The notes beneath the pieces were generated by a model. It was not told the DNA's origin. It ran no database searches and saw only the letters and a program-made list of their open reading frames with translations. From Pseudomonas sp. ICMP 561 (GTDB taxonomy: Bacteria > Pseudomonadota > Gammaproteobacteria > Pseudomonadales > Pseudomonadaceae), in contig NZ_LKBT01000069.1 of NCBI RefSeq assembly GCF_002699985.1, positions 170,964 to 234,963 of the forward strand: a DNA stretch of 64,000 nt. The letters run 5' to 3'. Of this stretch, positions 37,464 through 46,559 are shown one piece after another. How positions within the stretch are numbered: the first letter of the stretch is position 1; each line of letters opens with the position of its first letter. The position numbers and the translations under genes are program-made.

Positions 37464-37609
37464 AACTGCGATCAGCGTGCCTCGGTAGCGTTAACCATCA
37501 CCTAACTCAGGCCAAGCGCTTCATGACTCAGATAACCAAGTTATTGACGAGACAGTCTTAGTTATTCAATCTGCCAAATCATCAGTCATTTCGCGCCCCC
37601 TCAATCTGA

Positions 37610-40600
37610 TCACTCCACCTCGGTGTCAGGCGCTCCTCGCTTGAGCGACTGAAGAAGCCGGACGAAACCTTTTGCCTGGGCAAAATAACGGTACAAGGCT
37701 GGGGTAGTGTCAGACAATTTAGAGACGGCCGTTCCCATCATCTTCTTCATTTCAGGAGAGTATTTGTAGGCAGCTATCTGCTCAGCCCGTGCATCGAAAA
37801 ACGAGGCCAAGGGTTGGTCGCCGCTTGTATGACGATTTAGATTGTCTAAAAACAGGATGATCCTTCCAACCTCCTGCGGATTAGACGGCTGGATATCGGG
37901 GATCAAATGACCATACTTGGCCAACAGCACTGCAAAGTCATCAGGTTCCACTGATACTGCGAACATAAGATTGCGCAGGCGAATCCCAACCACGCCCCTC
38001 TGCTGCGCGTCCTGGGCCTCCAAGAGTGCCTCTATGATCGCAAACTGTGCATTACCCCATGGCGCAGTCGTTTGTGCATTTGCGATGGCGGTGAGCACTT
38101 CGATGAGGGCATCAGTGACGGCAGATATGCTAGCGATAGTAAGGTTCTCGCGGACAATCGCGCGTATGACAGCCAGGTGCTGCTTCGCGCCGGCTGAAAT
38201 GATCTGAACCCAGCTCCCTTGAGTCATTTCCCCGCCAGTGAGGGACTTGATCACAGAATCTCGCACCTTCGGCAGCGCCTCTTCTCCTGATTCCATCACG
38301 CGATCAATCAGCAGAGCATCGGCTGTCAGAATGTCACGGCAGTGCTCTTCTATACGGATATCCCACGGCAACAGCCACTCCAGGATCTCGTCTTCTGTCA
38401 GGCTGTACGGTTCCAATGCCTCGGTCAGCGCGCTGAAATTCTTGGCTACCCAATCACATTGCAGCGCACCAATCTTCTTGCCCTCAACAAGGTATGCAAG
38501 GTATCCCGCGATGGAGCTACCCACCTCCTCAGAGGTTAATAGGGCAAACAGAAGCTTGCTCGAAAGCAGAGCATTTCCGAGCGATCTGAATATTTCGGAC
38601 TCCAACACCCCATCCAGGTCTTCGAGCAGGGACAACGACTCCGCGTCGGCTTGGCGAATATAAGTGACGGCCGCCACAGCCTTTATCAAAGGGCTTGCGT
38701 TATTGGCGAGCAACGTCGAGAGAGCGTTCAATACTGTCCGATCAATTGTTGTCGCCAATGCCAAGCCCACCACGGCGCCCTCCTCCTCACCGGCCGCACC
38801 AGTAAACGCCGCCAGGGTTGTGACATCCACGGGCCCAACTCCCCCGACGATTCCATTGCGAACTTTGCGTCCTGCATAAACCCATTCGAGCGCAGGCACT
38901 ACCGAGTCTGCCGGCAAAGGTGATGGTGAAAGGAGATGTTCCGAACATGAGGCGAGCTGAAGATTGGCGCTGGGCAGGGCAGCATCTTCGAGGGTGAAAT
39001 CGTGCCGACTGATGACCAATAGACCTTCCATATCAGGCAGCAGATGCATCAAGTGTTCTGCCCGCTTCAAAACCATTCCTCCAACTACATTGTCCTGAGC
39101 GTGCAAGTACAAATCGTATTCCTGGAGCAGCGCCCGAGCCTGTTCGAGGGTTTCCTTGTCATAGCTGGCATTGAGGCATTTCAGCAGCTTTGCTCTCAAA
39201 TTCGTGCCGTGAGCTTCGAGCAACTTCCCGTCCAACCCCAACCCACGACAGTGCTGGAAGGCCTCATAAAATTCTTTGGAACCCGATTTGGACTCTCCGA
39301 AAAGATCCAGCTGCCCCACATTCAAAAGCCCTAGCAACGAAGCAGGCCATTCCCCAGAGTGTGCTTGATGCGCTGCTGCGATGGTCGGAAGTAGCGATGC
39401 CAATACCGGACGCTGTGCAAGTAACCGTTTCACCGCATCGGAGAAGCCGAAAAGCGAAGTGAGCCTCACCAGGGCGTCCGAATCGTTGTCTGAAAAGGCC
39501 TCCATTAGCGGGGTATCAAGCAGCTCAGCGATGGCGATATCGCCCGTTGTGAGGTAGTGGATCTGGAGAAACTGAATCTGCCAACCAGTCTCCATCGTAA
39601 TACCGATGACCGATGTCAGCAGCCCCTTAGTATCCGTGACTAGCCCGGCTTCTACCTCGCCCACCTCCTTCGCATAATCTGTCGAGAACCCATCTGTGCG
39701 CAGAATCTCAACGAGCGAATACTCTGCGTACTTGCACAGCAGCAGATGTGCAGCGATCGCGAGCAAGCTGATCTCTTCGCCTACGACAAGGGCCGTGGTC
39801 GCTATGTCGTTGATGAATTTTTTCTGCAGCCTTGGCGTTACGAGACTGCTGGCCATAGGGCTATGGCGCTGCAGGAACTGTGCACATTGCTCGATAGTGC
39901 TTGGGTTAACGGCGATTCCGTCAGTGGCTGGGAACGTGTGATTCCATAGTTGACGGAAACCGTCCTTCCAACCAGAGGTGATTACCGGCGGTGCCCTGAA
40001 AACGACCGGGAATTTTTTCGCTATGAAATCCTTGGCGTCATACCTGCGGTCACCCTCAGCTTTAAGGTAAGTTGCGACCTTGGTAGAGCAAAATGGCACG
40101 ATTACTGTCAGATTTTCTGCCTTCCCGGCCACGGCGATAAAGATCTCAAGGTCACTCCAGACCGATCGCAAGCTCTCTTTCGGCAGCCGGTCTAGGTTGT
40201 CCAAGATGACGACGAAATGCTTATCCGCTAACACTCGCAGTTGCTCAATCAGCGTCTGCTTCAGATCCAGCGGCGACACCTCTTTGCTGACCTCGATTTT
40301 TTCATTGATGTGGTCGTGAGTAGACCCCTTGAAAAGGCTGAGCAGGCTCCATCGCTCTCCACCTATCTTTACTTTCCAATGCCAAATTTTCGCCAGCAAT
40401 AACACCAGCACCGGACTTAGAAGCGATACGGTGTGGATTGTGAGAAACGCAGAGCTGACATCCTGCGAGGTTCGGGTCAGCGCGAAAATCTCGCGAAATG
40501 AGGTCGCGGAAAAAAACAGGCTAGCGACGAGCGCCATGGCCCAAGCACTCACGCGGCTCGTTGTATTTTTGCTGTACTCGAACAACCGGCCAAGCGCTCG

Positions 40601-40948
40601 GTCTCGGGACTGCTTCAGGGTTCTGGCCTCTTTCCCGGCCGCAGGAAGCCCTTTAAGCGCCTCATCGGTGAACAGTTCGATGAAGTTACTTTTGGTAGAG
40701 CCTTGGTAATTCTGCTCGCAGTCAAAGAACCAGACCCGGTAATGAGGATCTGCCGCCGTCAATTTCGCATCCAACATATTCAAGATCGAGCTCTTCCCGG
40801 AGCCAAACTCACCGTCAAGGCCTATGACCTTGGACGGAGTCTCGCTGAGGATGTGCCGCGAAATAGCGCTCGCGACCTTGTCGTGACTGCTCCCGGGGAA
40901 CACATCCTGGGATGCCGGTTGCTCTGAGTGGAAATTGATTACCTGCAT
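37610..40948 (-). CDS. KAP-family P-loop NTPase with membrane helices, candidate phage defence protein
   Basis: 1112 residues. Walker A is GEFGSGKS (residues 46-53) and Walker B VVILDNLDR (246-254). Two transmembrane helices (about 133-153 and 168-188) are inserted between them, the hallmark of KAP NTPases (PifA family). The remaining 800 residues are helical repeats without a recognised enzyme domain. KAP proteins include PifA, which blocks phage T7. It converges with the GHKL/STAS operon. The start ATG 40948 is followed by MQVINFHSEQP. Confidence 0.8.
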   Translation of the reverse strand: MQVINFHSEQPASQDVFPGSSHDKVASAISRHILSETPSKVIGLDGEFGSGKSSILNMLDAKLTAADPHYRVWFFDCEQNYQGSTKSNFIELFTDEALKGLPAAGKEARTLKQSRDRALGRLFEYSKNTTSRVSAWAMALVASLFFSATSFREIFALTRTSQDVSSAFLTIHTVSLLSPVLVLLLAKIWHWKVKIGGERWSLLSLFKGSTHDHINEKIEVSKEVSPLDLKQTLIEQLRVLADKHFVVILDNLDRLPKESLRSVWSDLEIFIAVAGKAENLTVIVPFCSTKVATYLKAEGDRRYDAKDFIAKKFPVVFRAPPVITSGWKDGFRQLWNHTFPATDGIAVNPSTIEQCAQFLQRHSPMASSLVTPRLQKKFINDIATTALVVGEEISLLAIAAHLLLCKYAEYSLVEILRTDGFSTDYAKEVGEVEAGLVTDTKGLLTSVIGITMETGWQIQFLQIHYLTTGDIAIAELLDTPLMEAFSDNDSDALVRLTSLFGFSDAVKRLLAQRPVLASLLPTIAAAHQAHSGEWPASLLGLLNVGQLDLFGESKSGSKEFYEAFQHCRGLGLDGKLLEAHGTNLRAKLLKCLNASYDKETLEQARALLQEYDLYLHAQDNVVGGMVLKRAEHLMHLLPDMEGLLVISRHDFTLEDAALPSANLQLASCSEHLLSPSPLPADSVVPALEWVYAGRKVRNGIVGGVGPVDVTTLAAFTGAAGEEEGAVVGLALATTIDRTVLNALSTLLANNASPLIKAVAAVTYIRQADAESLSLLEDLDGVLESEIFRSLGNALLSSKLLFALLTSEEVGSSIAGYLAYLVEGKKIGALQCDWVAKNFSALTEALEPYSLTEDEILEWLLPWDIRIEEHCRDILTADALLIDRVMESGEEALPKVRDSVIKSLTGGEMTQGSWVQIISAGAKQHLAVIRAIVRENLTIASISAVTDALIEVLTAIANAQTTAPWGNAQFAIIEALLEAQDAQQRGVVGIRLRNLMFAVSVEPDDFAVLLAKYGHLIPDIQPSNPQEVGRIILFLDNLNRHTSGDQPLASFFDARAEQIAAYKYSPEMKKMMGTAVSKLSDTTPALYRYFAQAKGFVRLLQSLKRGAPDTEVE

Positions 40949-41269
40949 AGAATTCCTTTCGCCCTACGATGGGTAACAACGTTTTGGCCGTTGCGCTACC
41001 ACGATCTGCGATGAGCAGGTCGCCCACTTTCGCATGGTGTGGTAAAAGCGCATTCCTTGGCCGCCTATTATTCGTTGCACGCTAGTATACGACGGGGCTC
41101 ATTGCTGAACTCCAAGCTTTGACCTTGACAATTATTATCATGGATCCAGATTACCAAACACAACATGTAGACTTTCAAAATACCTAGAGCACAAGATACC
41201 GTGGATGCAATATGGGCAGTGATGGGGCAAGGAGCCCCATATTTTCACCACCAGGCCCCAACCCACGCT

Positions 41270-41430
41270 ACTTTCGAAATTCCTTCAACAGATCAAAAAG
41301 AAGTTGCGCCACCGGCGAGAGCCCATCCCCGTCGTGTCACGAGCCTTAGGTTCTGCTAATTTGACTGATCAGTCAGCGGGCGTGTCAGGAGCAGCCTCCC
41401 GTTTGTATTGAAATCATCTTTGTGCAGAGT
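41270..41430 (-). pseudogene. LysR C-terminal remnant
   Basis: The minus strand reads RLLLTRPLTDQSN, a stop, QNLRLVTRR, and after a frame change GDGLSPVAQLLFDLLKEFRK then stop. That is the usual C-terminal end of a LysR regulator. The stop and the shift show it is dead. About 320 bp between it and the KAP start carry no gene. Confidence 0.55.
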
Positions 41431-41479
41431 GTCTCGACTGAGGTTTTTGACTTCAAACAGGACAATAGAATGACCGAGT

Positions 41480-42100
41480 CACCGTACATCACGCATCGCT
41501 AGCCCCTACTCGAAGGCAAGCACGGCACTGCATATCTGCTCCAGTAGTTTTCCATCAGTACGCCCCTTACAGCGACTCGTTTGAAGTCGATGAGCATCGC
41601 GGGGGATTCGAAAGCCGGCACCTTCAGATGTACGAAGATATGAACCAGTGGTTCTGGGGAAATCGTCAATCGTCAGATGGATTCAGGTAGCTCGCTGAGA
41701 CTATCGAAGACAGTGGGATTCGTCTGGCCGCCGCACTTATCGGCTTTAGGGAGATGCGTCCAGAAAATTGCCAGCACGACTATGTCCAAAATGCGCGGGA
41801 ATGGTCGAATGTCCGTTCCACCGTCACTGAGCTTAGGAAATGTGAACTCAGCCTCGATCGACAGCCCTCACTCGTCTGGAGCCTGCTTTTCATCGTACGG
41901 GACGAAGAAATCCGATTCACGGAGTCGCCGCTGGCTGGGGCCAAACGAACAAAGGCGGCAAAGCGCCTAGAGAGTTGCGGTCTTGCCGGAGCCGTTGGGC
42001 CCTATAGGAATGTGAGGCAGGACAGATAAGCAGTGACTGGCTCTGCACCAAACGACCGAAAACCAAAGATGCGAACGGACTGAAGCTTTAAAATAGAATC
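41480..42100 (-). pseudogene. Decayed OLD-family ATPase/nuclease gene
   Basis: Minus strand: LQSVRIFGFRSFGAEPVTAY, a strand and FRSFG pattern of SMC/OLD-type ATPases, ends in a stop at 42002. One frame over, IGPNGSGKTATL (Walker A) continues to RRLRESDFFVPYDEKQAPDE and LSIEAEFTFPKLSD, with two more stops. The order and motifs match the N-terminus of OLD-type ATP-dependent endonucleases. Stops and frameshifts throughout; no C-terminal Toprim domain is visible. The original gene was probably a defence nuclease. Confidence 0.6.
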
Positions 42101-42303
42101 CCTATCCAGATAAACAGGCTCGTCGGTTCGCCGAGAGGATAGTCGAATTCCAACTGAAGCAATGCATCGAGGACTTGGAACTGGCTGAAGCGTACGGCCA
42201 TACATGCCGCATGTGAGTCATGAAACAGGCTGTTCCCCCCAACAGATGTGGCCAGCGTGTATTCACTCAGGGGTAGGTAATCACTCAAGGTGAAGAGGGG
42301 CAT
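42088..42303 (-). CDS. Small hypothetical protein or remnant
   Basis: 71 residues (MPLFTLSDYLPLSEYTLATS...TSLFIWIGILF). Composition is coding-like and the stop abuts the OLD remnant. It may be a gene fragment. No ribosome site is clear. Confidence 0.3.
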   Translation of the reverse strand: MPLFTLSDYLPLSEYTLATSVGGNSLFHDSHAACMAVRFSQFQVLDALLQLEFDYPLGEPTSLFIWIGILF

Positions 42304-42402
42304 ACACTAAAACACTCAAATTAACTCTAAAGCTATAAATTTTTCAAGGCGAGCGAAAGCACGGAAGCAATCCCGACCATAATTAATAATGAAGCATCAA
42401 AC

Positions 42403-43077
42403 CTAATTAAGTGCGCTCTCCTTATGTAATCTTTTTCGCATTCTCTCTAACTCTCTAAGTTCATCTATTGTAGATATTTTCTCCCAAGGCCCATAAAAAC
42501 CAGCCTCCGGATACTCTGAAGACTCTTCACCCTCTAAAACGGTTATATATATATCGGATGCCTGCCCAACCATTCCATCTATTATTTTTATAAGAGTCAA
42601 AACGCCTTTCCGAAGTGACTCAAACTCATCGTCCGACATCTCGCGCTTTGACGAATCTAACTGACGAACACCTAAATCAACGCTTCGAATCTTCTCTTTC
42701 AGTAATAAATTCTGCGACTCCAAACTTGCATTGCGGATCCGCAGAGCCTCTATATCAGTGATAACACTCCCTGGCAATGTTCCAGACCTTGCCTCAACCG
42801 CCATGAAATCTTCAAGTATTTTACGATAGCTTATATTTCTTAAGAGGGTTACATGGCTTACGGGTTTGCACAGCTCATCACGTTCCGATTCGCTTTTATT
42901 GGCATGAACCTTGGCCTCAAACTCCGTTACCAGCTTGGAAACATCCCTAGCCAATCGGGTAACATTTACGTACTTAGCGTTAGATAACACAACCAGAGCC
43001 CGTTTGATGAAATCTACGCGTTGTTGCCGATGATTCTCTCTATATTCATCGAATGTGTCCTTCCTCGGGTTCAGCAT
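42403..43077 (-). CDS. gmtX: Gamma-mobile-trio protein GmtX
   Basis: 224 residues. The N-terminus has a helix-turn-helix-like stretch (YVNVTRLARDVSKLVTEFEA) and a central coiled coil (ALRIRNASLESQNLLLKEKI, about residues 110-130). It overlaps the gmtZ end by 32 bp. The identity rests on position and size: a third small gene directly after two tyrosine recombinases, as in the published GMT modules. Its biochemical role is not known. Confidence 0.7.
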   Translation of the reverse strand: MLNPRKDTFDEYRENHRQQRVDFIKRALVVLSNAKYVNVTRLARDVSKLVTEFEAKVHANKSESERDELCKPVSHVTLLRNISYRKILEDFMAVEARSGTLPGSVITDIEALRIRNASLESQNLLLKEKIRSVDLGVRQLDSSKREMSDDEFESLRKGVLTLIKIIDGMVGQASDIYITVLEGEESSEYPEAGFYGPWEKISTIDELRELERMRKRLHKESALN

Positions 43078-46000
43078 CTTTTTCCTCCACGTGGCTGTGC
43101 CCGATCCGCTTCGTAATCAACAAATCGGGTCTCTCGGGCACCAGCGGCTTGGCTGCCGCCTGGCTAATCCTGAAGACGTCCATAACGTCCATAGCCCCTG
43201 AATTTACCATACTGCCAATTTGTGAGGCTAACGCTACGCCTGGGGTATGCTCGCTAACACTCAGAACGCTTTCGAGATCACCCTCACGCATTAGCAGCAC
43301 AGCTCGGAGATAGGCGAATTTCGTATCCAGTTCAGAGCTAGTGGCATCAGGAAAATTCTGAACGTCGATCAGCCGCTTTACCACATACTCAGCATCAGTT
43401 AGCTCGACACGTTTGAAATGCTCGAGCAATTCATCCTTCCTGGCAACGAAGAAACCTGAATGCTGGCCGCCAAGCGCCATTTGGTACAACTGCTGCTCAA
43501 TCGCTTCACACGAATACGCCTCCCGTGCATAGGTATCGTGATCTTGATTCAAGTTTTCAATCACTTGGCGGTCAGTAGCGCTGCGCTTGAGGTTTTTATA
43601 GTGCTTAAGCTTACGAAGCACTGCGGCCATTTCTTCCTTGAATTTGTCCTTTTCCGCGCTGATGGCAGGGAGATGAGAGACGCCTCGGATGGCATATTGA
43701 CACAGTCCGCAAGGCCTTCCCGCGCCAAGCTCCTCAATAACCTCCTTAGGGCACTTGTTGTTAAAGGGACAGATATGGGTCGGGTTGAAGGCAAACCCCG
43801 TCCCCTTCTTCGCCCTCATGACTTCAATACCGGTTTGGTCTTCCTTCACACCGATTAAGCTAATCAAACCGTGCGTTTTAATAGCTTTCACGGGATCCGC
43901 CTTAATGTCTGCCGCCAAGCGTTCATTCAGCTTGATGACTGCGGCGGCCAACTCGGGAGCATCCGCCGCATTGAGACTGTCTGTGTTTTTTAGCAAATAG
44001 TTAGCAAGAAGCCTCTGATGGCTCGGAAGGTCATCCTCTTCAAAAACAGTGTAGTACCAAACGTGAGGCTCGGTTTGGCCTGTCATGTACTGCCCAACGA
44101 TCCAGGCAGGCAAGAACCTGACAGCCTCAGAGACAAATCCAGCACGAAGACCATGTGGTGTGTAATCACTGACAAGATCATCCACAGTAATCTTTGAGAA
44201 ATACTCTTCAGTGAACTCGACAGCAGTTTCTTCGCCCCACTTGGAGGCTCTCACCACCACAAGCTCCGTGATTTGCTCATCCTTCAACTGGCAATGAATA
44301 AAATACTGCAAAATCGACAACATCACCGGATAAAATCGATAATTCGCCCACCCTTCAGCTTTTTCCAAAGGCATCCTAAACAAAGGGCGAAACTGCCCAA
44401 ACTTAGAGTCGATTTTCATGCCATACCAAAGTTTACCCTCGTAGCCAGGTGCAGTGCAGCGGGCATACCATTTTCGTTGCCTATCCAAAACAGCCATAAT
44501 GTGACGCCCAACGATGGCTGTCCACTCTCCATGCGATTTGTCGCTACTGACAAAAAGTGGAGCAAGCTGGCTTTTGCTACTACGATCCAACATACAATCA
44601 TAGCGATCCTTATCGAGCCAGATTATGTGTTGTTGACGCAGTCCCGTTTCGCACATCAGCTGGGTTAAGCGAACATGATTCGGCACTACACGCTGCTGCA
44701 GGCGCCCATCAAGTTCATATTCAAGTATCCGATAAAAACGAGGAATGAACTTCAGCGCATAAATTTTTCCATCACTATAAAAAATAGGACAGTAGTTCAG
44801 CTTAGTCTGATCAATGATCGTCAAAGGGCCATCCCCCTTGCCCCACATTGACTGCCACTCTGAAGACTCCTGTAATTCTGCGAGACTTGGCTGGTATAGT
44901 TTTCCACGAACTAGACCCGGCATAACACCGTCGGCCATAAGATTCAGGTGCATCACCAAGTATTCCAGAGAGTACAGAATGCTCAAAAACGCACCAAAGT
45001 AAGCACGCGGAATAGGCCGCTTAACGGTTCCGTTGCGCCTTTTGACGGGGGGGTAACATGCCGACGAAAAATTGTTACTGAAACGATCCGCCTTCGCGAG
45101 GGTAAATCGATTTTCCTCTACCCACTCGCAGTATTCGTCCGCGCAGAGCACGCGGGCGTACCAAGTATCATTGCCCCACTTATTAAACTTTGCGAATTCT
45201 TCCAAAAACCTCAAGAAAGTCATGGGTGGGACTTTAGTGAATACGAGAACCCCATTCACGAAATTTGCCTCGCGGGTAAAATACAAGGTGCAGTCAAAAT
45301 CATTCAGACTGGCCGGATAGTCTCGCAGATGCCCGTCCCGAGCTAAGAAGAAATTCGGCAGATAAGTCGATAGGTATGCCAGAATGAGATTCAACAGAAG
45401 TATATAATTTTTTTCACGCTGTAAGCGCTTGGATTTTACATAAGAGCGAAAGGTTTCGTCCAAATGAGCGCAGAATTTTGCAACCTTTTTTGGCAATGCC
45501 GAGTATAACTTTTTTGAACCCTCCGCCTTATCGAACATACTTTTCAACCTATAAGGCTTCACCACATCAGCAAAAAGTGAACTAAGATGTAAGAGTCTCT
45601 TACCGTTGCCATATTCTATCGCAAGGCTTAAAGCCCTATCAGAAGGGGATGGGGCCTCAGGTTTCTTTCGACTTTCTCGATCAATCTTTTGAGCCTCTGC
45701 ATTTTGACGCCTTACCGTGCTCACCGCCTCATCGACCATTTGACGAGCACTCGCATCCTCACCAGCGATAAAATGCAGCATCTGGAACACACGATACTGT
45801 ACCAATGGTTTCTTACGACCCGTACCTTCGCGGTAAACAGCCATGCAATATTCTGGTGTTAAATCACCTGCGCAGTAAACCTGACCACTGAGCAGCAGCT
45901 TTGTCCAGCGGGTGTACAGTCTTTTGTTGAGATCGCGTTCCTTCGCCGTTGCATGGAGTTCATCATAGCGCAAGTGCTCTCTAATACTCTTCAGCAGATC

Positions 46001-46426
46001 AATTTCCCCCAAGGAAATAACCTTATCAAGTACGGAGTCCAAATTGGTTACACTTCTCACTGATAACGGAAGAACTACCTGCTTTCTCAGCCACATGAGG
46101 GTGAGTACCATTTTAAAAAAATTCGCCATTGCGACTTCTTGTTTGGGATTGCACAGCCTGAATTCCGGATGAACGTCGGCGAATTTCGCGTTGGGATCGT
46201 CAGTACAACAAGCAATCAGCGCCGCAAAATCTGCCCGCTTCCACCCTAGATAGTTGATCACCGAGGATTTGAAGAAATTGTTCAGGTAATATGTCACATT
46301 GGGCAATGTCCCAGACGAATACTGGCGATACAACTCAATCACCACCGTATATGCCTCATGAAACGCACGGCCGATCTGCGTAGTTGGGATTAGCCATTTC
46401 ACGGTATTCTTATTAAAATAACTCAC
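43046..46426 (-). CDS. gmtZ: Gamma-mobile-trio integrase GmtZ (large tyrosine recombinase)
   Basis: 1126 residues from GTG 46426. Tyrosine-recombinase residues are readable: Arg in box I (CETGLRQQHIIWL, near residue 592), HGLRAGF (H-x-x-R, near 758) and HVWYYT (His/Trp and Tyr, near 787). A Cys cluster (CPFNNKCP...CGLC, about 887-912) may bind zinc. Size, catalytic set and place between gmtY and gmtX fit GmtZ. It carries a long N-terminal part of unknown function. Confidence 0.78.
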   Translation of the reverse strand: MSYFNKNTVKWLIPTTQIGRAFHEAYTVVIELYRQYSSGTLPNVTYYLNNFFKSSVINYLGWKRADFAALIACCTDDPNAKFADVHPEFRLCNPKQEVAMANFFKMVLTLMWLRKQVVLPLSVRSVTNLDSVLDKVISLGEIDLLKSIREHLRYDELHATAKERDLNKRLYTRWTKLLLSGQVYCAGDLTPEYCMAVYREGTGRKKPLVQYRVFQMLHFIAGEDASARQMVDEAVSTVRRQNAEAQKIDRESRKKPEAPSPSDRALSLAIEYGNGKRLLHLSSLFADVVKPYRLKSMFDKAEGSKKLYSALPKKVAKFCAHLDETFRSYVKSKRLQREKNYILLLNLILAYLSTYLPNFFLARDGHLRDYPASLNDFDCTLYFTREANFVNGVLVFTKVPPMTFLRFLEEFAKFNKWGNDTWYARVLCADEYCEWVEENRFTLAKADRFSNNFSSACYPPVKRRNGTVKRPIPRAYFGAFLSILYSLEYLVMHLNLMADGVMPGLVRGKLYQPSLAELQESSEWQSMWGKGDGPLTIIDQTKLNYCPIFYSDGKIYALKFIPRFYRILEYELDGRLQQRVVPNHVRLTQLMCETGLRQQHIIWLDKDRYDCMLDRSSKSQLAPLFVSSDKSHGEWTAIVGRHIMAVLDRQRKWYARCTAPGYEGKLWYGMKIDSKFGQFRPLFRMPLEKAEGWANYRFYPVMLSILQYFIHCQLKDEQITELVVVRASKWGEETAVEFTEEYFSKITVDDLVSDYTPHGLRAGFVSEAVRFLPAWIVGQYMTGQTEPHVWYYTVFEEDDLPSHQRLLANYLLKNTDSLNAADAPELAAAVIKLNERLAADIKADPVKAIKTHGLISLIGVKEDQTGIEVMRAKKGTGFAFNPTHICPFNNKCPKEVIEELGAGRPCGLCQYAIRGVSHLPAISAEKDKFKEEMAAVLRKLKHYKNLKRSATDRQVIENLNQDHDTYAREAYSCEAIEQQLYQMALGGQHSGFFVARKDELLEHFKRVELTDAEYVVKRLIDVQNFPDATSSELDTKFAYLRAVLLMREGDLESVLSVSEHTPGVALASQIGSMVNSGAMDVMDVFRISQAAAKPLVPERPDLLITKRIGHSHVEEKDAEPEEGHIR

Positions 46427-46559
46427 GCAATATGCTCACTCATAAATATATAATTTAAAAACAAAAACCCGAGGCCTAAGCTGGATATAAACCGCCTAAT
46501 GTTTCGCGTCCTAGCCCCTAACAGCGGCTATTGTGATTGCCGTTACCGGGATCGAGAAT

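Noticed and set aside
41073-41090. TTGCACGCTAGTATAC resembling the left half of the aromatic-cluster operator, 125 bp upstream of the KAP gene
   Set aside because: Only 11 bases match and the right half does not; the gene has no link to the aromatic cluster. Chance similarity is likely.
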